Below, piece after piece: positions 51,872-61,031 of a stretch of DNA of 64,000 nt; position 1 is the stretch's first letter, and the number at the start of each line of letters is the position of its first letter. Made by a program: the position numbers and the translations under genes. This stretch comes from an uncultured Lachnospiraceae bacterium. Its GTDB lineage: Bacteria > Bacillota > Clostridia > Lachnospirales > Lachnospiraceae. Where the stretch lies: NCBI GenBank assembly GCA_947571775.1, contig CANOZK010000008.1, positions 1 to 64,000 on the forward strand, given 5' to 3'. Under the pieces are notes generated by a model. The model was not told where the DNA came from, did no database searches, and saw only the letters and a list, made by a program, of their open reading frames with translations.

Positions 51872-53218
51872 ATGACCATAGATTTTTCTCAGGGAAAGGT
51901 GTGGAAGAATATTGTCTCCCAGGCCATCCCTTTGACTCTAGCACAGCTTGTACAACTGCTCTATAATGTAGTAGACCGCATTTACATCGGCCATTTACCG
52001 GGGAGTGACAGCATGGCGCTGACAGGAGTAGGACTGACCTTTCCCATTATCACGCTGATTGCAGCTTTTACAAACCTTTTCGGCTCTGGTGGCACGCCCT
52101 TATTTTCCATTGCCAGAGGAAAGCAGGACGAGAAGCAGGCAGAACAGATTATGGGAAATGTATGCTCGATGCTTCTTGGAAGCTCCGTTGTCATCTTTTT
52201 GTTCTGTTATTTTTTCCGCAGACCCATTTTATATCTTTTTGGCGCCGGCGACGCGTCCTATACCTATGCCGATCAATATTTGCAGATTTATCTGCTGGGC
52301 ACCGCTTTTTCCATGCTGGCCGCGGGGATGAACGGCTTTCTCAATGCTCAGGGGTATCCGGGTATGGGGATGCTGACGACGGTAATCGGCGCAGCGCTGA
52401 ATCTGATTTTGGACCCTCTCTTTATTTTCAAGTTTCATTTGGGGGTAAAAGGAGCGGCTCTGGCTACTGTTATCAGTCAGATGGTTTCGGCCGTCTGGGT
52501 GCTGCGCTTCCTGACCGGCAAAAAGGCAATTTTGAAAATCAGGCGAAAAAACCTAAAGCCCGACGGCAGGCTGCTGCTGAATATTATGAGCCTTGGATTC
52601 TCCGGCTTTATTGTGCAGTTTACCAACGCCCTTGTACAGATCGTCTGCAACGTCACCCTGCGAAGTTATGGAGGGGATCTGTATGTGGGCATTATGACCG
52701 TGTTAAATTCTGTGCGGGAGCTTCTCTCGCTTCCGGTTATGGGGATTGTCAGCGGCAGCCAGCCAATCCTGGGTTATAATTACGGGGCAAAGAATATGCG
52801 CCGCGTCAAAGAGGGCATCCGTTTCACCGCACTGATCGGCATCACTTACACGCTCTTTGCCTGGGGATTGGTTATGAAATTCCCCCATTTGCTCTTCTCC
52901 ATCTTTACACCGGATGCAGGTATGGTGGAGAGCGGAAACGCGGCGTTGCAGATGTATTTCTTCGGATTTTGCTTTATGGCTTTTCAGTTTAGCGGGCAGA
53001 GTACTTTCCAGGCTCTGGGCTATGCCAAACGGTCCATTTTCTTCTCTTTGTTCCGAAAAGTGATCATTGTTGTCCCTTTGACCCTGTTTCTGCCCGGACT
53101 AGGATTGGGAGTCAACGGCGTGTTCCTGGCAGAACCCATTTCCAATTTCGTCGGCGGCCTGGCCAGTTTCACGACGATGTGGGTAACCGTCTACCGCAGG
53201 CTGGAAGATTCTATGTAA
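51872..53218 (+). CDS. MATE-family efflux transporter
   Basis: A 448-residue antiporter with 12 hydrophobic helices. The start at 51872 has AAAAAGGAATTGG. The N-lobe begins with KVWKNIVSQAIPLTLAQLVQ and continues VDRIYIGHLPGSDSMALTG, as in MATE proteins of the NorM/DinF group. The C-lobe has PVMGIVSGSQPILGYNYGAKN, the mirrored signature. It uses Na+ or H+ to expel cationic compounds. The stop overlaps the convergent sensor-kinase gene by 8 nt. A promoter-like TTGAAA/TATACT pair lies ~40 nt upstream. Confidence 0.93.
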   Translation: MTIDFSQGKVWKNIVSQAIPLTLAQLVQLLYNVVDRIYIGHLPGSDSMALTGVGLTFPIITLIAAFTNLFGSGGTPLFSIARGKQDEKQAEQIMGNVCSMLLGSSVVIFLFCYFFRRPILYLFGAGDASYTYADQYLQIYLLGTAFSMLAAGMNGFLNAQGYPGMGMLTTVIGAALNLILDPLFIFKFHLGVKGAALATVISQMVSAVWVLRFLTGKKAILKIRRKNLKPDGRLLLNIMSLGFSGFIVQFTNALVQIVCNVTLRSYGGDLYVGIMTVLNSVRELLSLPVMGIVSGSQPILGYNYGAKNMRRVKEGIRFTALIGITYTLFAWGLVMKFPHLLFSIFTPDAGMVESGNAALQMYFFGFCFMAFQFSGQSTFQALGYAKRSIFFSLFRKVIIVVPLTLFLPGLGLGVNGVFLAEPISNFVGGLASFTTMWVTVYRRLEDSM

Positions 53219-54350
53219 AAGGAATTGTAACTAGAAACAAGCTTCCTTTCTTTCCCTTTTTTACGCAGATAGTGCCTCTCTGGGCTTCTATAATCTTCCG
53301 TGCCAGGTACAGTCCCACCCCGGAACCTTCCGTCTCCTGTACTTTCTGAGAACTTCCCCGGTAAAAGCGCTGGAAGATCCGATGCATCTCTTCTTTCCTG
53401 ATGCCAATTCCCTCGTCCTCGATTTCCAGCAGATAGTGGCTGAACATCGGATGCAGGCGGATCTCTACCGCCGTACCCGGCTCAGAATATTTCACCGCAT
53501 TGTCCAGAATATTGGATAACGCCTCCTGGGTCCACCGGAAATCTAGAAACACCTCGGCGTCTTGAAATTCATCTACGGATATGGAAATCCCCTTGTCGTA
53601 TGCCTTCATGTAAATGCTGTTTACCACGCCGTGGAGAATCTTTTTCAAGCTTACATGACTCTGGCTGATCTGGATCAGATTAGCCTCCAGCCGGGAGATC
53701 TGCACCAAGGCGCGAATCAGGTTGTCCAGTTTGTTCACTTCCTGCTGCCCCTGCATCAGAAAAGCCCGCTGCTCTTCTTTGGTAAAATTTTGGGTATCGG
53801 CAATCTCATAGCACATTTTCAGAGAGGCCAGCGGTGTCTTGAGTTGATGGGACACATTCGTAACCAGCTCTTTGAGTTTTGCCTCCTCTTTTCCAATTTT
53901 ACTTCTCAAAATCTGATTTTCTTCGCTGATCTGCGCCAGCTTATCTTTGGACGCAAACAGCTCCAGTTCCAGGTTACTCTGCTTTTTCTTCTGGTACAAA
54001 ATCAAAATGCCCAAAAGCAGAGCCAGCGTCCCGGATACAAAAATCTGGACGGGAAGAAAAGCGGCGACAGCCGGGGAATCCACCGCATAATTTCCTGTGT
54101 ATCCATATTTTTCATCCGCTACCCGCCCGGTCTGAATAGCCTTCTCCCGGTCATCTGCAAATTTTCCTCTCATGACGCTGACATATTCTGCGGTCGTCTT
54201 TGGCTTCATCAGAATCAACTGCCCCAGCATTTCCTCATCTTGGATACGCACCGTCTGCGCCCAGCTCCACAAAAAAAACAGGCTTCCCCCGATCACGCAA
54301 AGAAGCAGCCCTGTAAAAAGGACTACTCTTTTGAAACTTCCTTTGTCCAT
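53211..54350 (-). CDS. Sensor histidine kinase (second system)
   Basis: A 379-residue kinase. There are membrane helices at ~10-30 and ~95-118, with a ~65-residue outside sensor between them. A coiled coil (~120-160) follows, then the HisKA box VSHQLKTPLAS with the phosphoacceptor His, and the ATPase motifs NILDNAVKYSEPG, EDEGIGIRKEE and GSGVGLYLARK. The short sensor and coiled coil are like peptide-sensing kinases. It overlaps the regulator gene by 28 nt. Confidence 0.92.
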   Translation of the reverse strand: MDKGSFKRVVLFTGLLLCVIGGSLFFLWSWAQTVRIQDEEMLGQLILMKPKTTAEYVSVMRGKFADDREKAIQTGRVADEKYGYTGNYAVDSPAVAAFLPVQIFVSGTLALLLGILILYQKKKQSNLELELFASKDKLAQISEENQILRSKIGKEEAKLKELVTNVSHQLKTPLASLKMCYEIADTQNFTKEEQRAFLMQGQQEVNKLDNLIRALVQISRLEANLIQISQSHVSLKKILHGVVNSIYMKAYDKGISISVDEFQDAEVFLDFRWTQEALSNILDNAVKYSEPGTAVEIRLHPMFSHYLLEIEDEGIGIRKEEMHRIFQRFYRGSSQKVQETEGSGVGLYLARKIIEAQRGTICVKKGKKGSLFLVTIPFT

Positions 54351-55000
54351 ATATATCCGATGCCCCTCACATTCTGTATCTCATCGTTATCCAGCTTCTT
54401 TCTCAGACGGCTAATATTGACTGGTACCGTATTGTCATCCATAAACTGCCCATCCATATCCCACACAGCATCTGCAATCTGTTCTTTTGAAAAAATCTGC
54501 CTGGGATTTTCCAAAAAGAAAATCAAAAGCTGCATTTCCTTCTTGCTCAGAAACAGTGGTTCCTGCCCTTTCCACACTTTCATTTCCCGCAAAGATACCC
54601 GTATGTCCCCACTGATCAAATATACGGCCTCTGCGACGTCCACCCGTTTCATCAGCGCGTGAACTTTGGATACCAGCACCATCAGACTAAACGGCTTAGT
54701 GATATAGTCATCCGCCCCCAAATCGTAGCCGCTTACAACATCGATTTCCTCATCCAGAGCAGTCAGAAAGATCAGATACACGCTGCTGTGTTCCCGAACC
54801 CGGCGGCAAAATTCCTTGCCGTTTCCATCCTGCAGCGTAATATCGGTGATAATCAGATGTACCTCATGCTGTTTCATCAACTCCTCTGCCTGAGACATGC
54901 CAAACGCAGAGAGAACCTGGTAGCCCTCTTTCTCCAAACGCATGGCAATTCCCCGGTTTAAATTTTCGTCGTCCTCTAAAAGTAAAATTGTTTTTTTCAT
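54323..55000 (-). CDS. OmpR/PhoB-family response regulator (second system)
   Basis: A 225-residue regulator. The receiver domain has acidic residues in LLLEDDENLN, the phosphoacceptor Asp in LIITDITLQDGNG, and Lys in YITKPFSL. The winged-helix output domain spans ~125-222 (VNISRLRKKLDNDEIQNVRG). The start is 5 nt after the stop of the SpoIID-like gene with only a weak ribosome site, so translation may be coupled to that gene. The FtsX-type transporter nearby is a plausible target. Confidence 0.92.
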   Translation of the reverse strand: MKKTILLLEDDENLNRGIAMRLEKEGYQVLSAFGMSQAEELMKQHEVHLIITDITLQDGNGKEFCRRVREHSSVYLIFLTALDEEIDVVSGYDLGADDYITKPFSLMVLVSKVHALMKRVDVAEAVYLISGDIRVSLREMKVWKGQEPLFLSKKEMQLLIFFLENPRQIFSKEQIADAVWDMDGQFMDDNTVPVNISRLRKKLDNDEIQNVRGIGYIWTKEVSKE

Positions 55001-55005
55001 CTTTT

Positions 55006-56271
55006 TTACATCAATTCCGCAATTCTGGTAACTCCTACATAAATTTCCTGGATTTTATACCAGGTAAGATAATCCACAATTCCAGACTGGGGAAGCTGGA
55101 ACACCCGCTGGAAAACACGCACGGCTTCCTTGGTAGCCTCATCGTAATATCCGGTTACCGGCTCCAGAGGGATCGCCGTATAAACTTGTGCAATCGTATT
55201 TAACTGCTCCTGCATCTGCGTCACCTTCTGGCCAGAAGCGCCGATATCCAGATCGTATCTCGGCCAAGAAGCCGGAATCCCGGAGATCTCCTCTGCCGTG
55301 TTGATGTACATCGAACTCCCATAATAATAGCGCAAAATCTCAATCGCAGAATAGTTTTGATCTCCCAAGTATTTAGAACCCCACTGGCTCATCCAATTGG
55401 GACAAGTCACTCGCTCGCCGTCACAATACTGCGTCAGGATCGGCTGGCGGACATTGGGACGAGACAAATAGTTGGTAAACAACTCATCCACAATTTGAGA
55501 AATGCTTGTAAAAATATTTCTGTCTGGAATCCATTTGTGATCAAATGCCGTGGAAGATGTAATGGTAAAATCATAGCCTTTGTTCCGATACCACTCCGTA
55601 TAGACCCGATTTAAGGTAAAAGACATAATCGCCAGCACATTCGCCCGGATGGTATCCGCAGGCCAGGTAGCGTAAATTTCGCTGGAAGCTACGTTTTTGA
55701 TATAATCCTTGTAGCGGACGTAATAATCGCGGGCAGTATTGTCTGAAGGAACACCGTCATGAACCACCACATACTCCGGCACCACTACACGGCTCAGCAC
55801 AATTTCCCCGGTCTCATCCATCGGTTTGATTTCATCTTCTGGTATCTTCGGCGGATAATCCCCATATAACGTATGGGCTGGAATCACCAGATTGTCGATC
55901 TGTTCTCCCGGCTCCTGAGGCTCCAGATAAACAGACTGCAAAGCCGTAGTTGTAGACAATATTTCCACACCGCTAATATCAAAGGGGGTATACCCCGGAG
56001 CCGTGACATTCAGCGTATATTCCGAATAGGGCTGAATTTCCCCAGGCTCCAGGCTATAATCCAGTGGCGGCGCAGCCAAATCCAACATTGGACTCTGCCC
56101 GGATTCATCGGTCGTAACTTCCTCGAGAATCTGTGTTGGATCCCCTGTATAAGACACCTGTATTTTGGCATCCTTTATTGGGACATTTCGGACTGTGGAC
56201 TGTACATTAATCTGCAGTTTTCCCGTGTCTGTCTGGCTGTTCCTCTCCATGATGCGCATATAATTCCTCAT
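55006..56271 (-). CDS. SpoIID-like protein with peptidoglycan-binding domain
   Basis: A 421-residue protein. Residues ~15-115 are a beta-sandwich like the carboxypeptidase-regulatory fold. The middle (~185-330) is SpoIID-like (YIKNVASSEIYATWPADTIR, then CPNWMSQWGSKYLGD and YSAIEILRYYYG). The C-terminus (~345-415) is a PG_binding_1 domain (GYYDEATKEAVRVFQRVFQ). There is no signal peptide, which is odd for a wall-acting protein and suggests export at sporulation or a coat or spore location. The ATG at 56259 is an alternative start with a slightly better ribosome site. It reads on towards the two-component genes. Confidence 0.8.
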   Translation of the reverse strand: MRNYMRIMERNSQTDTGKLQINVQSTVRNVPIKDAKIQVSYTGDPTQILEEVTTDESGQSPMLDLAAPPLDYSLEPGEIQPYSEYTLNVTAPGYTPFDISGVEILSTTTALQSVYLEPQEPGEQIDNLVIPAHTLYGDYPPKIPEDEIKPMDETGEIVLSRVVVPEYVVVHDGVPSDNTARDYYVRYKDYIKNVASSEIYATWPADTIRANVLAIMSFTLNRVYTEWYRNKGYDFTITSSTAFDHKWIPDRNIFTSISQIVDELFTNYLSRPNVRQPILTQYCDGERVTCPNWMSQWGSKYLGDQNYSAIEILRYYYGSSMYINTAEEISGIPASWPRYDLDIGASGQKVTQMQEQLNTIAQVYTAIPLEPVTGYYDEATKEAVRVFQRVFQLPQSGIVDYLTWYKIQEIYVGVTRIAELM

Positions 56272-56284
56272 TCCAACCTCTCAC

Positions 56285-56328
56285 TTGGGCACATGCGCCC
56301 AAACTATATTGATTGTTATATCAATATA
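56285..56328. promoter_or_regulatory. Two adjacent hairpins upstream of the SpoIID-like gene
   Basis: TTGGGC/GCCCAA (56285-56302) and TATATTGAT/ATCAATATA (56305-56328) are both perfect. They fall between the rseP end and the SpoIID-like start. The first may end the rseP transcript; the second is an A/T palindrome that could be an operator. Their roles are not decided by the sequence. Confidence 0.45.
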
Positions 56329-56355
56329 TGAAGCAAAAACTCAGAATGTGATTTC

Positions 56356-57639
56356 TTAAAGCATTCTCACAATATCATGGTACATAACCACAAACATCAA
56401 AGCCATCAAAAGTACAAATCCAGCCATGTGGATCATCGCCTCTGCCTGCCGGTTAATCGGTTTCCTGCGTATCAATTCTAAAATTAAGAAGACCAGGCGA
56501 CCTCCGTCCAGTGCCGGAATCGGAAGTAGATTCATAACGCCCAGATTAGCAGAAAGCAGCACTGCAATGTTCAGCAGGCTGGCCCATACGATCACGCCGC
56601 CTTCCGGTTTGGCCGCTTCATAGGTATCGCCGATGACGTCCACCACACCTACCGGGCCGGACAGATCCTGAATGCCAAACTGGCCGCTGAATAATTTTCC
56701 CAGACTTACCACTGTGGTCCGAATCCAGTATTTGACTTCCAGGGCGGCATATTTCAATACGCCCCAAGGCGTCGCTTTCTCACGCCCCAAATTATAACTA
56801 AATCCCAACGTCACCTGGGTATAGCTGGCAGGAGTTATGGTAATCTTATTCTGTTTCCCGTTGTGCTCATAAGTAATGTCCAGCGATTCTTTTCCCAAGG
56901 GGTGTTCCTGGATATACAATTCGTAATCCTTCTGATTGGCAATCTCTATCCCATCAATTTCTGTAATCACATCGCCTGGCTGGATTCCCGATTCCTCCAG
57001 AGGCATTCCTTTTATCAGAGACAGTACCTCTAGCTTCTCCGTATCCGCCCGGTTAAAGCCCATCAAATATTTTTCTTGGGTTTTTGGCCGATAAGATATC
57101 TGCCGTTTTTCCCCATTCTGTTTTACGGTCATCTCAATAGGTGCGTCCTCCAATTCATTGAGGGCAAGCCAGGTATTCAGATCCTGTCCAATATCAATGG
57201 AATATCCCTGAAATTTTGTGATCTGGTCGCCCTCCCGCAGCCCTGCCGCATATGCTGGGGAATCTTTCGGAACTTCCAACACCCTAGAAGGCACGTAGCC
57301 CATCATCGCCACGATAAGTACAGAGAGAACAAACGCCATGATAAAGTTAAAAATCGGACCGGCCGCAACCGCTGCAATCCGTCCCCAGATTGGGGCGGAA
57401 TTAAAGGAGCCTGGAGTCTCGCTGTCCTCGTCCTCGCCCAGCATCATGCAGGAACCGCCGAGAGGAAGAAGCTTTAGACAATAGCGGGTGTCCCCTTTTT
57501 GGGTACTCAGCAGGGTAGGTCCCATTCCCAGGGAAAACTGCTGAACAACAATCCCGTTTTTCTTTGCCAGAAGAAAATGCCCGAACTCATGAAATAGCAC
57601 CAAAACGCTGAAAATAATCACAGCAATGAGAATCTTCAT
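56356..57639 (-). CDS. rseP: RIP metalloprotease RseP (site-2 protease family)
   Basis: A 427-residue intramembrane metalloprotease. The ATG at 57639 has AGGTGG upstream. The zinc-binding HEFGH motif is in the first helix and the second zinc residue is in the late NLLPIPALDGGRL motif. Two PDZ-like segments lie between (AGLREGDQITKFQGYSIDI, and SGIQPGDVITEIDGIEI). RseP cleaves membrane-bound anti-sigma factors and leftover signal peptides. Its position directly after dxr (1-nt gap) is the standard order. Confidence 0.94.
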   Translation of the reverse strand: MKILIAVIIFSVLVLFHEFGHFLLAKKNGIVVQQFSLGMGPTLLSTQKGDTRYCLKLLPLGGSCMMLGEDEDSETPGSFNSAPIWGRIAAVAAGPIFNFIMAFVLSVLIVAMMGYVPSRVLEVPKDSPAYAAGLREGDQITKFQGYSIDIGQDLNTWLALNELEDAPIEMTVKQNGEKRQISYRPKTQEKYLMGFNRADTEKLEVLSLIKGMPLEESGIQPGDVITEIDGIEIANQKDYELYIQEHPLGKESLDITYEHNGKQNKITITPASYTQVTLGFSYNLGREKATPWGVLKYAALEVKYWIRTTVVSLGKLFSGQFGIQDLSGPVGVVDVIGDTYEAAKPEGGVIVWASLLNIAVLLSANLGVMNLLPIPALDGGRLVFLILELIRRKPINRQAEAMIHMAGFVLLMALMFVVMYHDIVRML

Positions 57640-57640
57640 A

Positions 57641-58783
57641 CTACCACCTGCTTTCCAACCATTGATTTGTATCGGTTTCAATTTCCAGAATTGTTTCCAG
57701 AGAAGGCTCTACAACAACCTGATGTCTGTTCATGGCGCTCCGAATACAGTCATAAATATCCAGAAATCCGATTTCCCGGTGCAAAAATTTGCGCACAGCC
57801 TGTTCGTTGGCCGCATTAAAGACCGTAGGCATACTGCCGCCAGTTCTGGCCGCTTCCATAGCCATGGCAAGCCCCTGAAACGTATCCAAATCCGGCGCCT
57901 CAAAACTGAGCGTTCCCAATGCGGAAAAGTCCAGCCGCTCACCAGACAAAAAACGCCGTTCAGGGTAATAAAGGGCATACTGAATCGGAAGTTTCATATC
58001 TGGCGTGCCCAACTGTGCCATTACCGCGCCGTCCTCAAATTCCACCATAGAATGGATGACACTCTGGGGCTGCACCACCACCTCTACCTGTTCCAAATCC
58101 GCCTGAAACAGCCAGCAGGCTTCCATAACTTCCAGCCCTTTATTGACCAATGTAGCAGAGTCCACCGTGATTTTCTGTCCCATCACCCAGTTGGGATGCT
58201 TTAGCGTATCTTCCAGTGTAACTTTTTCCAGCTTTTTTCTGCTGTATCCCCGGAACGGCCCGCCCGATGCAGTCAACAACAACCGCCGGAACGTATGGGG
58301 TGTCTCTCTGTGAAGACACTGGAAAATGGCGCTGTGCTCGCTGTCAACCGGAAGAATGGAAACCCCTGATTTGTGCGCCAGAGGCATGATCAAATGCCCC
58401 GCCGTAACCAGAGTCTCCTTATTTGCCAGCGCAATATCTTTGCCTGCCCGTATGGCTTCGATGGTGGGACGAATGCCAATCATGCCCACCACGGCTGTGA
58501 CCAAAAGTTCCATGTCCTCCAGGGATGCCAACTCCAGCATTCCATCCATGCCGCCGGCTACTCTTGTGCGGGTATCCTGTATGCGCACCGCTAGATCCTT
58601 TGCCTTTGCCTCGTCCATCACCGATACCATTTCCGGCGTAAATTCCCGAACCTGCTTTTCCAAGAGTTCAATATTGGAACCTGCCGCTAGACCTCGTATC
58701 TGGATGTCCCCATTCTGTCTAACCACCTCCAGCGTCTGCGTCCCTATCGATCCAGTGGAACCCAAAATCCCAATTTTTTTCAT
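57641..58783 (-). CDS. dxr: 1-deoxy-D-xylulose-5-phosphate reductoisomerase
   Basis: A 380-residue MEP-pathway enzyme (IspC) that converts DXP to MEP with NADPH. The N-terminal nucleotide site is ILGSTGSIGTQTLEVV. The metal and substrate loops are LPVDSEHSAIFQCL and ASGGPFRGYSRKKLEKVTLE, followed by HPNWVMGQKITVDSATLVNK. Length and domain order are normal. The ribosome site is GAGGGGAA. It feeds isoprenoid precursors to the undecaprenyl synthase encoded two genes upstream. Confidence 0.95.
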   Translation of the reverse strand: MKKIGILGSTGSIGTQTLEVVRQNGDIQIRGLAAGSNIELLEKQVREFTPEMVSVMDEAKAKDLAVRIQDTRTRVAGGMDGMLELASLEDMELLVTAVVGMIGIRPTIEAIRAGKDIALANKETLVTAGHLIMPLAHKSGVSILPVDSEHSAIFQCLHRETPHTFRRLLLTASGGPFRGYSRKKLEKVTLEDTLKHPNWVMGQKITVDSATLVNKGLEVMEACWLFQADLEQVEVVVQPQSVIHSMVEFEDGAVMAQLGTPDMKLPIQYALYYPERRFLSGERLDFSALGTLSFEAPDLDTFQGLAMAMEAARTGGSMPTVFNAANEQAVRKFLHREIGFLDIYDCIRSAMNRHQVVVEPSLETILEIETDTNQWLESRW

Positions 58784-58796
58784 AAACGTTCCCCTC

Positions 58797-59615
58797 TTAA
58801 TTCATCCATACCACCAGGTAATAAATCACTGGGGCGGTAAAAATCACGCTGTCAAACCGATCCAGGATACCGCCATGTCCGGGAATCAGTTTTCCATAAT
58901 CTTTGATTCCTGTCTGTCTTTTTATGGCAGAAGCCGCTAAATCCCCCACCATAGAGAGAATCGCTCCCGCTGCGCAGATCACGCCGTAACCTATCGCGCT
59001 GCCTTTTGTTAAATAGGCATAAAGAATTCCCAGCAAAACAGCGCCCACGACTCCGCCTACCGCGCCTTCCACTGACTTTTTCGGGCTTAGCACCGGCGTC
59101 ATCTTATGCTTTCCAAACAATACGCCCACGCAATACGCACAGGTATCGCATCCCCAGGAACACAGGAAAATCAGCCACACATGATAAAAGCCGCCTTCCA
59201 GTTGGCGTGTCAGATAAATACAGGAAAGCATCACCGCTACATAGACGATCCCGAAAAATGTGGCCATTACCTGCCCCGCCTGGTATCTGGGATACGTAAA
59301 GACATATACAAACATCAGAAGCATCAAAGCGGCTATCACTGCCAGCATCCCATATTCCTGCACTCCAAACCAGAGGGCAGCGTTATAGAGCAAAGCTCCT
59401 GCATAACCCGCCAGCTCCAAAATTTCTGCTTGCTGTGAAGAGTCATTGTCTGAACGGACGCCATCTGGATAGGCTTTCATGGCCTGGTACAGCTCCCGCA
59501 TTCCAATGAAGGAAACCGCTGCTACAACGGCATACAGCAAAATTCCTCCCCGGGATATCACCAAAAAGACTGCCAGCACCAGCAAAATTCCGCTGAGCAG
59601 CCGCGTCCTAAACAT
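58797..59615 (-). CDS. cdsA: Phosphatidate cytidylyltransferase
   Basis: A 272-residue integral membrane enzyme that makes CDP-diacylglycerol from phosphatidate and CTP. It has about eight helices. The C-terminal signature SAIKRQTGIKDYGKLIPGHG with the following GILDRFDS is the catalytic Mg-binding region. The start overlaps the end of uppS by 8 nt, so the two are translationally coupled. Placement between uppS and dxr is standard. Confidence 0.94.
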   Translation of the reverse strand: MFRTRLLSGILLVLAVFLVISRGGILLYAVVAAVSFIGMRELYQAMKAYPDGVRSDNDSSQQAEILELAGYAGALLYNAALWFGVQEYGMLAVIAALMLLMFVYVFTYPRYQAGQVMATFFGIVYVAVMLSCIYLTRQLEGGFYHVWLIFLCSWGCDTCAYCVGVLFGKHKMTPVLSPKKSVEGAVGGVVGAVLLGILYAYLTKGSAIGYGVICAAGAILSMVGDLAASAIKRQTGIKDYGKLIPGHGGILDRFDSVIFTAPVIYYLVVWMN

Positions 59616-60324
59616 TGTTGCCCTCCTTTACTCCGCCATACCTTCTATCTCTTTTATTATATTGCTCAATAGCTTTGACCAATTCCTTTTGATTAAAATC
59701 CGGCCAATGCACATCGGTAAAATAAAATTCCGTATAGGCAAGCTGCCACAAAAGGAAATTAGAAAGCCGCTGTTCGCCGCTGGTTCTGATCAGAAGATCC
59801 GGATCGGGAAGCCCTGCCGTATCCAAATAATCTGCAAAATTTTCTTCCGTGAGTTCTTCTGGAGACAATTCCCCTGCCTGACATTTTTCCAGCATCTTTT
59901 TTACGCCTCGAACCATCTCGTTTCTGCTTCCGTAATTCAGTGCAAGCTGAAAATGCAACTCTTCAAACTGGCTGGAGAACTCCTCCAAAGTCCGCACGCT
60001 GTCCTGAATATCCTGGTCGAATGCAGAGATCTCGCCGATAACCCGAACCTTCATCTGCCACTTCTGCGAAATTTTGATGCATTTTTTCAAATAATCCCGG
60101 AAAAGTTTCATCAACCCCTCTACCTCTGTTTTGGAGCGTTTCCAGTTTTCTGTGGAAAAAGCGTATACGGTGAGGTACTTCACCCCTAATTCACGGGCAT
60201 ATTCGCAGACCTTTTCCAGATTTTCACAGCCCTTCACATGTCCGTATCCTCTGGGCATCCCTTTGCGTTTTGCCCATCTGCCATTGCCATCTAGAATAAT
60301 GGCGATATGCCTGGGTACATTCAT
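59608..60324 (-). CDS. uppS: Undecaprenyl diphosphate synthase (cis-prenyltransferase)
   Basis: A 238-residue cis-prenyltransferase producing the C55 carrier for wall polymers. The N-terminal signature HIAIILDGNGRWAKRKG holds the catalytic Asp. YLTVYAFSTENWKRS and the late DLLIRTSGEQRLSNFLLWQL with FYFTDVHWPDF complete the conserved regions. The ribosome site is GAGGAG. A hairpin separates it from frr upstream. Confidence 0.95.
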   Translation of the reverse strand: MNVPRHIAIILDGNGRWAKRKGMPRGYGHVKGCENLEKVCEYARELGVKYLTVYAFSTENWKRSKTEVEGLMKLFRDYLKKCIKISQKWQMKVRVIGEISAFDQDIQDSVRTLEEFSSQFEELHFQLALNYGSRNEMVRGVKKMLEKCQAGELSPEELTEENFADYLDTAGLPDPDLLIRTSGEQRLSNFLLWQLAYTEFYFTDVHWPDFNQKELVKAIEQYNKRDRRYGGVKEGNNV

Positions 60325-60355
60325 ACAAATCTCCTCTCAAAAATACAAGTCAGAA

Positions 60356-60382
60356 ACAGGGGCCTCCTATAAGGCCCCTGTT
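60356..60382 (-). terminator. Hairpin between frr and uppS
   Basis: AACAGGGGCCT and AGGCCCCTGTT are perfectly paired around a 5-nt loop. On the minus strand TTTCTGACTTG follows, a weak T tract, so it may only partly reduce transcription into uppS. Confidence 0.65.
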
Positions 60383-60436
60383 ATTTAAGTCGCCGCTCAC
60401 TCATTGAACAGTAACTGATTGCTTCATGAATGGCTG

Positions 60437-60988
60437 CTATACCGTTAAAATCTCCTTCGATTTATCCTCCACAGCAGCATCCACCTTTTTCACGTATTGA
60501 TCCGTCATTTTCTGCACTTGTTCTTCCAACTCTTTGATCTCATCCTCTGAGACATCCCCTTTGCCCAGTTTCTTTAAGGTATCGTTGGCATCCCTGCGAA
60601 TATTGCGGAGTGCTACCTTGGCGGCCTCTCCACGTTTTTTGATGTCCTTTACCAAGTCTTTTCTGCGCTCCTCTGTCAATTCTGGAAATACCAGTCGGAT
60701 TGTTTTTCCATCGTTGGTCGGGTTGATTCCCAAATCAGATGTGAGAATTGCTTTCTCAATCTTCTTTACCATATCTGGCTCCCACGGCTGGATCTGAATC
60801 ATCCTGGCCTCTGGCACACTGACATTGGCCACTTGCTGGATTGGCGTGGGTGCGCCGTAATAATCTACGGTCAGCCGATCCAGTACTCTTGGATTTGCCC
60901 TTCCTGCCCGGATCGCCGCATATTCCGATTCCAGATTATTCATTGTTTTCTTCATTTTCTCATCATACTTTTGAATTCTCTCATCCAT
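60437..60988 (-). CDS. frr: Ribosome recycling factor
   Basis: A 183-residue protein that, with EF-G, splits post-termination ribosomes. It has the usual length and the three-helix/beta domain plan: AAIRAGRANPRVLDRLTVDY and YYGAPTPIQQVANVSVPEAR at the start, and helices with EERRKDLVKDIKKRGEAAKV later. It lies 43 nt after pyrH, the standard partner. Confidence 0.96.
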   Translation of the reverse strand: MDERIQKYDEKMKKTMNNLESEYAAIRAGRANPRVLDRLTVDYYGAPTPIQQVANVSVPEARMIQIQPWEPDMVKKIEKAILTSDLGINPTNDGKTIRLVFPELTEERRKDLVKDIKKRGEAAKVALRNIRRDANDTLKKLGKGDVSEDEIKELEEQVQKMTDQYVKKVDAAVEDKSKEILTV

Positions 60989-61031
60989 TTGTTATTCTCC
61001 CTCAAAATTTTTTCACAGGCAGTGATATCTT

